Of a stretch of DNA of 5,207 bases, positions 1 through 5,207 are shown one piece after another; position 1 is the first letter of the stretch; each line of letters opens with the position of its first letter. This stretch comes from an uncultured Bacteroidales bacterium. Lineage in GTDB: Bacteria; Bacteroidota; Bacteroidia; Bacteroidales; UBA932. Location of the stretch: NCBI GenBank assembly GCA_902488725.1, contig CABTXO010000147.1, positions 1 to 5,207 of the forward strand, read 5' to 3'. The notes beneath the pieces were generated by a model, which had not been told where the DNA came from, searched no databases, and saw only the letters and a list, made by a program, of their open reading frames with translations. The position numbers and the translations under genes are program-made.

Positions 1-619
1 CCAGCCACTGGATGCTCTCCGTGTCGAGATGGTTGGTGGGTTCGTCCAGCAGGAGGACGTCCGGTTCCTGCAGCAGCAGGCGGCAGAGGGCGACGCGGCG
101 ACGCTCGCCGCCGGAAAGGTTTTTCACGATGGTGTCCGAAGGCGGGCACTGGAGGGCGTCCATGGCCATTTCCAGTTTGGAGTCGATCTCCCAGCCGCCG
201 ACGTGTTCGATCTGCTCGGTGAGTTCCCCCTGCCGTTCGATGAGCTTGTTCATCGCGTTGTCGTCCATCGGCTCCATGAACTTCAGGGAGATGTCGTTGT
301 ACTCCTGCAGCAGGTCCATCACAGGCTGCACGCCTTCCCGGACGACCTCCAGCACGGTCTTGTCGGGGTCCATCTGCGGCTCCTGCTCCAGGTAGCCGAC
401 GGAATAGCCCGGTGCCCAGACCACTTCTCCCCGGTAGGATTTCTCCACGCCGGCGATGATCTTGAGGAGGGTGGATTTGCCGGAGCCGTTCAGACCGATG
501 ATGCCGATCTTGGCACCGTAGAAAAAGGAAAGGTAGATGTCCTTGAGGATGACACGGTTGTTGTTCGGGAGGATTTTCCCGACCCCGTTCATCGAGAAGA
601 TGATGGTCTCGTCTGCCAT
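1..619 (-). CDS. ettA: Energy-dependent translational throttle protein EttA (ABC-F ATPase), N-terminal 206 residues, cut by window edge
   Basis: EttA is a cytoplasmic ABC-F ATPase that binds the ribosomal E site and couples entry into elongation to the ATP/ADP ratio; it has no transmembrane domain. The translation from the ATG at 619 shows an N-terminal motif typical of EttA (VGKILP at 13-18, then LSFFYGAKIGIIG), Walker A GLNGSGKST at 42-50, the Q-loop region YLEQEPQ at 76-82, a helical arm insertion at about 95-145, the ABC signature LSGGERRRVALCRLLL at 168-183, and Walker B plus the ABC-F hallmark DVLLLDEPTNHLD at 187-199. Residue-level similarity to remembered E. coli EttA is strong through this first ATPase domain. 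The second ATPase domain and the P-site tRNA interaction linker lie outside the window. The start is chosen because it gives the expected EttA N-terminus and lies about 20 nt after a -7 element. It follows the lipoprotein-like gene by 61 nt on the same strand. Related ABC-F proteins (Uup, YbiT) fit less well. Confidence 0.95.
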   Translation of the reverse strand, partial: MADETIIFSMNGVGKILPNNNRVILKDIYLSFFYGAKIGIIGLNGSGKSTLLKIIAGVEKSYRGEVVWAPGYSVGYLEQEPQMDPDKTVLEVVREGVQPVMDLLQEYNDISLKFMEPMDDNAMNKLIERQGELTEQIEHVGGWEIDSKLEMAMDALQCPPSDTIVKNLSGGERRRVALCRLLLQEPDVLLLDEPTNHLDTESIQWL

Positions 620-640
620 GGTGTTTACAGGTTGTGCAGA

Positions 641-648
641 CAAAGATA
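641..648 (-). promoter_or_regulatory. Bacteroidota-type -7 promoter element for ettA
   Basis: On the minus strand these bases read TATCTTTG, a perfect match to the Bacteroidota housekeeping -7 consensus TAnnTTTG. The ettA ATG is about 21 nt downstream, which implies a very short leader. No good -33 TTTG is visible 19-21 nt further upstream (about 668-673), so the promoter rests mainly on the -7 box. It suggests that ettA is transcribed independently of the sigma/lipoprotein pair. Confidence 0.6.
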
Positions 649-680
649 ATGCATTTCCACGGATAACCAGCAGGCCGGTA

Positions 681-1679
681 TTAACGCAGCCGCAGTGCCG
701 CCACGAGGCAGAGCAGGGCGGCAAGGCCTGTGAGCAGAAATGCCCAAGGATGGGGAACGCGGGAAGTCGCTTCGGTGACCAGGTCGTCGGACAACAGCCG
801 GTAGGCGTCAATCTTCCAGACCGGGTCGCCTGCCTCAAGCCTTCCGGGATTGCCTTTGAAGTATTTGCCGGGAAGGGTGACCCGGTGCAGGTACGTCTGG
901 CTGAAATAGTCCTGCACGGCTGTTTTCTCTTCCAATTCGAGGTCGATGGCTTCCCGGTTCCGGGAATAGGTCCCGCTGAAAGAAAGGCCGGGGGCGGAGC
1001 CGGCCTTGCGGACATAGGCATCTGCGCGCAAGGCGAAGTCGTCCATATTCATCCGGATCAGTTCCTCCGGCCGGAAGAGCCGGGCGAGGGAGTCCCGCGC
1101 CGCCGTCAAGGCAGCCTTGCCCTCTGCGGAGACATATTCACAAAGCGTTTCGAAATGGATTTTGAACAGGCATTCACCGGCCCAGTCGAAGAAGGCGGTG
1201 TTCAATTCGTCGAGTGTGCCGTAGAGCTCGATTCCGTTCCATCCTTCAGGCGTGCGGCCGCCCCGCAGGAAGAGTTCCTGTTCGTCGCGGGTCATGCAGC
1301 TGTCCAGCGGTATCGCAAGTTTTTCCTTCAGCGAAGGGAAAACGGCCTTGTAGTCGTAGTAGGTGTAGAACCAGCGGAACCGCTTCCGAAGGGACTCCTC
1401 CGGATGATACAGGTTTCCGGAAATGCTGTCGGCCGCCATGTTCATTTCTTCTTTTTCCCCGAAGAAATCTATGGTGAACACGGAGTCTGCGGGCAGGGCG
1501 CGCAGGTTGCCGGCGCCGTTTCGGGCGGCTTTCGCGACGGATTCGGGATCGCGGTGGAAATAAAACGTGCGGTCGAGTCCTCCGTCCCGGCCAACATCCG
1601 TGTGGACATAGTAGCAGGATGCGCAGGAACTGGCTGTGAAGAGGATACACCCCGTCAGGAAAAGGTTCTTGGTGTTCAT
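681..1679 (-). CDS. Lipoprotein-like exported protein of unknown function, with C-terminal membrane segment
   Basis: This 332-residue protein has no function I recognise. The N-terminus has a Lys-flanked hydrophobic stretch ending in TASSC, a plausible lipobox with Cys19 as the lipidated residue; Cys22 is a second candidate. The middle is soluble and rich in aromatic and charged residues, including FFGEKEEMNM at 72-81 and a conspicuous LRKRFRWFYTYYDYKAVF at 97-114. The last ~20 residues, 311-329, form a hydrophobic helix beginning PWAFLLTGLAALL and ending in a short basic tail, so the protein may be held at the membrane at both ends. The ATG at 1679 is preferred over the longer open frame reaching 1850, because that upstream extension overlaps the sigma gene and would bury the signal sequence. 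It starts 7 nt after the sigma stop, so cotranscription is very likely. It ends with TAA. A role with the sigma factor, for example as envelope sensor or regulator, is inference from position only. Confidence 0.82.
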   Translation of the reverse strand: MNTKNLFLTGCILFTASSCASCYYVHTDVGRDGGLDRTFYFHRDPESVAKAARNGAGNLRALPADSVFTIDFFGEKEEMNMAADSISGNLYHPEESLRKRFRWFYTYYDYKAVFPSLKEKLAIPLDSCMTRDEQELFLRGGRTPEGWNGIELYGTLDELNTAFFDWAGECLFKIHFETLCEYVSAEGKAALTAARDSLARLFRPEELIRMNMDDFALRADAYVRKAGSAPGLSFSGTYSRNREAIDLELEEKTAVQDYFSQTYLHRVTLPGKYFKGNPGRLEAGDPVWKIDAYRLLSDDLVTEATSRVPHPWAFLLTGLAALLCLVAALRLR

Positions 1680-1690
1680 ATCATTGTCAT
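1676..1690 (-). other. Four-codon mini-ORF bridging the sigma and lipoprotein genes
   Basis: The minus strand reads ATGACAATGATATGA, that is Met-Thr-Met-Ile-stop. Its ATG overlaps the TGA of the sigma gene, and its TGA overlaps the ATG of the lipoprotein gene. A purine-rich AAGAAGGA at 1698-1705 is well spaced (7 nt) for this ATG but 18 nt from the lipoprotein start. This could serve translational coupling, or be chance in an AT-rich junction. Bacteroidota depend little on Shine-Dalgarno pairing, which lowers the weight of the spacing argument. Confidence 0.2.
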
Positions 1691-2466
1691 TTTGTTGTCC
1701 TTCTTTGCGGCATCTGCAGTGTCTCGCGGATGCTGCGTGCCCGCAGATAATTCCGGAAACGCCTGCGAGTGGTCGAGTTCTTCTCAAAATGTCCGCTTGT
1801 CCATGTCGCTGAAGCCTTTTGCTGCGGCCTGTCGGCAGGGCGCGTCTCAAGGAACAGAAGGAAGAGGATCGCGGCGGTCATGCCGGCCAGCAGGAGGCGG
1901 AGTGAGCGCTTCGCAAGGTGCAGATTGCTCTTGATCTGGTTCGGAGACTGCCCTGTGATGGCTTGGATCTCTTCCGTTGAAAGTTTTTCGATCTCCCTCA
2001 GGATGAATATGATGCGTTGTTTGGGAGAAAGACGGCTGACCGCCACGGCAATGGCATCCCGCGTCTCGTTTCCTTCGACGGTCCTGTCCGTGTCGGAGCG
2101 GGGATCGGGTTCGGGAACCTCCGTCCTGGAAAAGAAGACCAGCCATCTGTCCTTCCGGAGTTTGTCCAGGCAGCGGTTGCAGACGATGGTGCGAATCCAC
2201 GTCGCGAGGCGGTAGTCCGGGTTGAAGGTGCCGGCCTTCTGCCAGATTCTCACAAACGTTTCCTGGGTGATGTCATCCGCATCCGCACGGATGTCGCGGA
2301 TGGGCGGACCGCCGGCGCCGCGCGGCCCGGAATGTGCGAGGATGAGGGTCTCCATCCGCCTGACCATGGGCCGGTAGGCGGCGAGTATTTCTTCGAATGC
2401 ATCGGTGTCGCCTGATGCGACCTTCCGCATCAGATCCGCTTCCATCGGCTTCCTGTTCTCTGTCAT
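1687..2466 (-). CDS. ECF-type RNA polymerase sigma factor with hydrophobic C-terminal extension
   Basis: A sigma-70 family factor of the extracytoplasmic-function class, directing core RNA polymerase to a specific promoter set. In the 259-residue version, region 2 runs from about 9 to 105: GDTDAFEEIL at 19-28, DADDITQETFVRIWQK at 62-77, then FNPDYRLATWIRTIVCNRCLDKLRK. Region 4 spans about 138-190: LSPKQRIIFILREIEKLSTEEI, followed by the helix-turn-helix SPNQIKSNLHLAKRSL. Two oddities are an insertion (SGPRGAGGPPIRDIR, about 46-60) before the conserved D-D-I-T-Q-E motif, and about 65 residues after region 4 that start with LLLAGMTAAILFLLFL (191-206) and end in a very basic tail. ECF factors usually end soon after region 4. 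The open frame reaches 2547 through a TTG lying inside the putative -7 box, so the ATG at 2466 is the better start; the ATG at 2445 (Met8), with AGGA five bases upstream, is possible. No FecR-like anti-sigma gene follows. Confidence 0.9.
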   Translation of the reverse strand: MTENRKPMEADLMRKVASGDTDAFEEILAAYRPMVRRMETLILAHSGPRGAGGPPIRDIRADADDITQETFVRIWQKAGTFNPDYRLATWIRTIVCNRCLDKLRKDRWLVFFSRTEVPEPDPRSDTDRTVEGNETRDAIAVAVSRLSPKQRIIFILREIEKLSTEEIQAITGQSPNQIKSNLHLAKRSLRLLLAGMTAAILFLLFLETRPADRPQQKASATWTSGHFEKNSTTRRRFRNYLRARSIRETLQMPQRRTTK

Positions 2467-2544
2467 CTTCCGGCTGTTTATGAATATATACGGGCGAAAA
2501 CGCCGAAGGTAAAAAATCAAGCCCTGTTCCCTGCAGGCCCGGTA

Positions 2545-2576
2545 CAAAGATGCGATGTTTCAGAAAATATTCCTAA
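2545..2576 (-). promoter_or_regulatory. Probable promoter of the sigma/lipoprotein operon
   Basis: The minus strand carries CATCTTTG at 2545-2552, one mismatch from the Bacteroidota -7 consensus TAnnTTTG. TTAG lies 20 nt upstream at 2573-2576, a 3-of-4 match to the -33 TTTG. Transcription would begin near 2540, leaving a leader of about 75 nt before the ATG at 2466. This excludes the upstream TTG at 2547 as the sigma start. A GGAAT just downstream of the -33 position could instead belong to an ECF-type promoter (autoregulation), which I cannot settle. Confidence 0.4.
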
Positions 2577-2760
2577 CCTGTCGTTTCCGAGACACGGAGG
2601 ATGCCGCACGTGCCAAGCCTGTGCAGGCCTCTTCTGTTATGCGACGACTGAGGGTGCGCGTCACGGCTTGTTGGAGCGCATCGGGAACCGTCCGGGGTCT
2701 CAAACCGTTTGTGGGGGAACAGTCGCGGGCATTCATGACAGTCCGGACTTGTTTTCTTAA
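2560..2760. other. Unexplained GC-rich, stop-poor block in the divergent intergenic region
   Basis: The region between the divergent sigma and receptor genes spans 375 bp, and about 200 bp of it is more GC-rich than expected for a Bacteroidota intergenic region. On the minus strand it stays open from ATG 2736 to a stop at 2560 and could encode 58 residues (MNARDCSPTNGLRPRTVP at its start, Ala/Arg-rich afterwards). A plus-strand frame is also open from 2555 to 2845. I recognise no protein domain in either. Short inverted repeats occur: GCACGTGC at 2606-2613, GCCTG/CAGGC at 2617-2628, GTCCGGAC at 2741-2748, and a possible 6-bp long-range stem of 2690-2695 with 2743-2748 followed by a T-rich run. 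It may be a repeated intergenic element, a structured RNA, a small gene or the remnant of one. I see no tRNA or rRNA in it. Confidence 0.3.
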
Positions 2761-2780
2761 CCATAATGTAACAGCACTTC

Positions 2781-2812
2781 TTTCCTGCTCTTCTTCACAA
2801 GGCTTACCTTTG
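2781..2812 (+). promoter_or_regulatory. Promoter of the TonB-dependent receptor gene
   Basis: TACCTTTG at 2805-2812 is a perfect match to the Bacteroidota -7 consensus TAnnTTTG. TTTC at 2781-2784 matches three of four bases of the -33 element, with a 20-nt spacer, which is the normal distance. The receptor ATG at 2842 is 29 nt downstream of the -7 box, so the leader is about 20-25 nt. The match indicates recognition by the housekeeping sigma factor rather than by the neighbouring ECF factor. Confidence 0.65.
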
Positions 2813-2841
2813 TGGTTCGAATGCCCTAGAAAGCAAGTAGT

Positions 2842-3279
2842 ATGAAAAAGTGTCTTTTCCTTCTCTGTCTGTTCATGACCGTCTGGCTGAACGCCCAAAA
2901 TGAGTTGTCTGAAATTGTGCGGGGAACCGTTGTGTCCGGCAATCCGGATTCTGAAGTGCTGCAGGCGACCGTTTCCGTCAACGGCACCGATCCGGTGCTC
3001 GGGACCGTCACCGACGAGAACCATGCATTTTCATTGCGGGTTCCTGCCGGCCGCAGGACGCTCCGCATCAGTTGCCTGGGTTTTCAGCCCAAGGAAGTCG
3101 ATGTGCTGGTGATCACCGGTCGGGAGACGGTCCTTTCCATTGTGCTGGACCCGTCAGTGGTGGAACTGGACCATGCGGGGATTGTCGCGCGGCGTGACAA
3201 AAGCAGACCGTTGAACGGCCTCAGCTTCTCCGGTTCCCGCAGTTTCAGCACCGAGGAAACGTTCCGCTTCGCCGGATAG
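2842..3279 (+). CDS. N-terminal fragment of the receptor as actually terminated (145 residues)
   Basis: If the TAG is real and obeyed, this is the only product translated from the native start: a signal peptide (about 1-19), one carboxypeptidase-regulatory-like domain (about 26-103) and the TonB-box/linker segment (about 104-145, including VVELDHAGIVARRDKSRPLN). It would be exported to the periplasm as a small soluble domain without plug or barrel, and could not transport. A dedicated function for such a fragment is conceivable, but nothing in the sequence argues for it. Confidence 0.55.
   Translation: MKKCLFLLCLFMTVWLNAQNELSEIVRGTVVSGNPDSEVLQATVSVNGTDPVLGTVTDENHAFSLRVPAGRRTLRISCLGFQPKEVDVLVITGRETVLSIVLDPSVVELDHAGIVARRDKSRPLNGLSFSGSRSFSTEETFRFAG
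3277..3279 (+). other. In-frame amber (TAG) codon interrupting the receptor at codon 146
   Basis: The codons read GCC GGA TAG CTA GGC GAT CCG, and the protein context is RFAG-stop-LGDPARMV. In remembered Bacteroidota receptors of this type the equivalent motif is commonly YAGSLGDPARM, so the stop sits where Ser is expected, one base change from TCG. The following Leu codon, CTA, appears to be the only CTA in this gene, so two unusual bases occur within six. The hexamer TAGCTA is a palindrome. The other complete genes here end in TAA (681-683) and TGA (1687-1689), and neither contains an internal TAG. Confidence 0.9.
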
Positions 3280-3297
3280 CTAGGCGATCCGGCCCGC

Positions 3298-5207
3298 ATG
3301 GTCCGGAATTTCGCGGGCGTGATCCCCGTGAACGACAGCCGGAACGACATCGTGATTCGGGGCAATTCGCCCGTCGGGGTGCAGTACATCCTGGACGGCA
3401 TCGAGATCGCCAACCCCAACCACTTCAACGCCGGAGTCGGGATGACGGGCGGACAGGTCACGATGCTCAACACCAACCTGCTCACCAACTCCGATTTCCA
3501 TCTGAGTGCCTGGCCGGCTCCCTATGGCAATGCGCTGGCGGGAATCTTCGACCTGACGATGCGGCGCGGCAACAACCGGAAGCACGAGTTCTGGGGGCAG
3601 ATGGGCTGGAACGGGATCGAGATTGGCGGCGAGGGATACTTTTCCAGGAAGAGTACGGCGAGCTATCTGGTCGCCTACCGGTACTCGATCCCGGATCTGA
3701 TGAAAAAAATGGGCATGTACACGGGCATCGCACCCCGGTACCAGGATCTGACGTTCAAGACCGATTTTGATCTGGGCAGGCGGCAGCATCTTTCCGTACT
3801 CGGCCTGTGGGGCAGGAGCCATATCGATTTCAACCTGCAGGGACTTGACGAAACGGAGGTCGAATTCGACAAGAACCTCCTTTCGTTCGACCAGCGCATC
3901 GAGGTGCATTCGCAGGCCTGTGTTCTCGGTGCCACCCATTCGGTTCAGTTCTCCCCCAAGACCGAATGGAAGACGACGCTTTCTTTCGTCCGCAGCGACA
4001 TGCGCATGCCGGTGGATACGATTTCCAAGACGCAGCCCGGCGCGGATTGGAAGGTTCTTTGGCTCGAAGCCACCGTTGAAGACAAATATTCCGTGTACAC
4101 GCAGCTGGAACACCGTTTCTCTTACCATTCCCGGTTGATCGGCGGTCTGAAATACGATTTGTACGACGCGCAATACCTGGAACGGAAGGGGGATGCCGAT
4201 TACCCTGACGGCATCCGCCTGCTGACCGACGAAAAGGGGCGGATGGGGCTGCTGCGCGCCTATATGCAGTACCGTCAGTCCTTTTCACCGAAACTTTCGG
4301 TCACGGGCGGTCTGTCCTGCATGTATTTCACGCTGAACGGCAGCAAGTCGGTGGAACCGCGCGCCGGCATCCGGTACAGGCCCGCCGGCGGGCATACCCT
4401 TGCGCTGGCCGGCGGACTGTACAGCCAGCTGCAGCCGCGGTCGTTCTATTATATTCAGACTCCTTCTCCGGACGGAATCACGTACACCAACAAGAAGCTG
4501 GATTTCTCCCGCAGCGCGCAGGTGGATGCCTCCTATGACTGGGCCTTTGCGCCGAACTGGCACGCCAAGTCCGAGGTCTACTTCCAGCATCTGTATTCCA
4601 TCCCGGTGAAAAATGATCCGGACGAATATTTCACCATGCTGGAGGCCGGCCGTGCGGGCGAGAACGTGATTGTTCGCGAGGACAACCTCGTGAACAAAGG
4701 AACGGGCCGGAATTACGGCATTGAGTTTACGCTTGAAAAATTTCTGGAAAAGAACTGGTACCTGCTTTTCACGACTTCGCTGTACCGCTCGACCTACACC
4801 AACGGCTTCAACGACAAGCGCTGGAGCACCGTGTTCGACGGAAAGTATCTGCTGAATCTGGCGGCAGGCTACGAGTTGCCGCTCAAAAAAGGATGGACCC
4901 TGTTCGCGGACTTCAAAGGCAATTATGCGGGCGGTACGCGCTACACGCCGGTACTGGAGAAAGAGACCCGGCTGAAACATGCGATCGTCCTGGACAAGGA
5001 GCGGATCAACGGGCTCCAAATTCCCGACTACTTCCGGCTGGACTTGCGGCTGGGTTTCCGCAAGAACTACCGGCGCCATACGCACGAATGGGCGCTCGAT
5101 CTGCAGAATTTCACGAACCACCGCAACCTGTACGGCAAGTTCTACGACATCAGTTCCGGAGGATATGGCGACATGCGCTTGCCGGGCCTTATGCCGATGG
5201 TCACCTA
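3298..5207 (+). CDS. Plug and barrel portion of the receptor, downstream open frame (partial)
   Basis: After the TAG the first in-frame ATG is at 3298, in MVRNFAGVIPVNDSRND. A gene caller would probably report a receptor from here to beyond the window end. It holds essentially the whole plug and barrel but no signal peptide. If translation restarted here the product would stay in the cytoplasm and could not reach the outer membrane, so a functional separate gene is unlikely. No convincing ribosome-binding sequence precedes this ATG. The uninterrupted 1.9 kb shows that coding constraint was maintained until recently. Confidence 0.4.
   Translation, partial: MVRNFAGVIPVNDSRNDIVIRGNSPVGVQYILDGIEIANPNHFNAGVGMTGGQVTMLNTNLLTNSDFHLSAWPAPYGNALAGIFDLTMRRGNNRKHEFWGQMGWNGIEIGGEGYFSRKSTASYLVAYRYSIPDLMKKMGMYTGIAPRYQDLTFKTDFDLGRRQHLSVLGLWGRSHIDFNLQGLDETEVEFDKNLLSFDQRIEVHSQACVLGATHSVQFSPKTEWKTTLSFVRSDMRMPVDTISKTQPGADWKVLWLEATVEDKYSVYTQLEHRFSYHSRLIGGLKYDLYDAQYLERKGDADYPDGIRLLTDEKGRMGLLRAYMQYRQSFSPKLSVTGGLSCMYFTLNGSKSVEPRAGIRYRPAGGHTLALAGGLYSQLQPRSFYYIQTPSPDGITYTNKKLDFSRSAQVDASYDWAFAPNWHAKSEVYFQHLYSIPVKNDPDEYFTMLEAGRAGENVIVREDNLVNKGTGRNYGIEFTLEKFLEKNWYLLFTTSLYRSTYTNGFNDKRWSTVFDGKYLLNLAAGYELPLKKGWTLFADFKGNYAGGTRYTPVLEKETRLKHAIVLDKERINGLQIPDYFRLDLRLGFRKNYRRHTHEWALDLQNFTNHRNLYGKFYDISSGGYGDMRLPGLMPMVT

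Larger units (their letters stand above)
2842..5207 (+). pseudogene. TonB-dependent outer-membrane receptor with carboxypeptidase-regulatory-like N-terminal domain, interrupted by one in-frame TAG and cut by window edge
   Basis: This is the frame of a TonB-dependent transporter, a 22-stranded outer-membrane barrel that imports bound ligands using energy from TonB-ExbBD. The start is MKKCLFLLCLFMTVWLNAQ, a good signal peptide cleaved near residue 18-19. A carboxypeptidase-regulatory-like beta-sandwich follows at about 26-103 (GTVTDENHAFSLRVPAG, then ISCLGFQPKEVDV). The linker SFSTEETFRFAG leads to the stop at codon 146. Beyond it the same frame gives LGDPARMVRNFAGVIP, the plug with IVIRGNSPVGVQYILDG (170-186) and NPNHF (191-195), and a barrel rich in alternating aromatic strands. 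Near the C-terminus is DLQNFTNHRN (753-762), a common feature of these receptors. The window ends at codon 788, probably a few residues short of the end. No other stop or frameshift is seen. There is no STN signalling domain, and no SusD partner is visible in the window. The substrate cannot be deduced. If the TAG is an error or is read through, the gene is intact. Confidence 0.85.

Noticed and set aside
620..680. Rho-independent terminator between the lipoprotein gene and ettA
   Set aside because: No GC-rich hairpin followed by a T run is visible on the minus strand in this gap.
537..1934. Plus-strand open frame of 465 codons
   Set aside because: It runs antisense across the lipoprotein gene and into both ettA and the sigma gene, has no recognisable domain, and contradicts the strong coding evidence on the minus strand.
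2687..2765. Possible cobalamin riboswitch or RNase P-like core on the minus strand (AAGTCCGGACTGTC and CCCGCGACTGT resemble conserved boxes)
   Set aside because: The remaining conserved elements, such as the GGTGAAA and closing ACC parts of a B12 element or the full P4 pairing of RNase P, are absent; the resemblance is to short boxes only and lies on the strand opposite the receptor.
2555..2845. Plus-strand 96-codon open frame ending in a 4-base overlap with the receptor ATG
   Set aside because: It contains the receptor promoter within its reading frame, shows no domain or export signal, and would require transcription from an upstream promoter I cannot see.
3277..3279. Genome-wide reassignment of TAG to a sense codon
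   Set aside because: Only one internal TAG is present in the window, the other complete genes have none, and TAG recoding is not known to me as a feature of Bacteroidota chromosomes; a point mutation or error is simpler.
3280..4173. Long minus-strand open frame of nearly 300 codons opposite the receptor
   Set aside because: It is a codon-aligned antisense shadow of the clearly coding plus-strand receptor; its translation has no domain features, and it ends only because TAGCTA is a palindrome that reads as a stop on both strands.
4285..5121. Minus-strand open frame of 278 codons opposite the barrel
   Set aside because: Antisense shadow in GC-rich coding DNA; the plus strand here encodes recognisable barrel and C-terminal receptor sequence.

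Overview
The window looks like chromosomal DNA from a GC-rich member of the Bacteroidota, most likely Bacteroidales. Three things point there: the TonB-dependent receptor has the Bacteroidota carboxypeptidase-regulatory-like/plug architecture, TAnnTTTG -7 promoter elements precede three of the genes, and Shine-Dalgarno sequences are weak. GC content and protein style would fit an Alistipes-like organism, but that placement is impressionistic.

Layout. On the minus strand, reading right to left: a probable promoter at about 2545-2576, an ECF-type RNA polymerase sigma factor (1687-2466), a lipoprotein-like protein of unknown function starting 7 nt after the sigma stop (681-1679), then the N-terminal 206 residues of the ABC-F translation factor EttA (1-619, cut by the window edge), which has its own -7 element. 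On the plus strand, divergent from the sigma factor, a promoter at about 2781-2812 leads into a TonB-dependent outer-membrane receptor (2842 to beyond 5207). The 375-bp divergent region includes an unexplained GC-rich, stop-poor block.

The most notable observation is a single in-frame TAG at codon 146 of the receptor (3277-3279), at the N-terminal edge of the plug domain. Before it the frame encodes a signal peptide and a complete carboxypeptidase-regulatory-like domain. After it the same frame stays open for over 1.9 kb and encodes a well-formed plug and beta-barrel. This is therefore a very recent nonsense mutation, a base-call or assembly error, or a readthrough case. The sigma factor is also unusual: it has a Gly/Pro-rich insertion within region 2 and a roughly 65-residue C-terminal extension that begins with a strongly hydrophobic stretch, right after region 4.

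How the genes may work together (inference): the sigma factor and the lipoprotein-like protein are probably cotranscribed and may form one envelope-related regulatory unit. No FecR-type anti-sigma gene is visible, and the receptor lacks the extra N-terminal signalling (STN) domain of FecA-like transducers. The receptor therefore is not an obvious partner of the sigma factor despite the divergent arrangement. EttA looks like an independent housekeeping gene.
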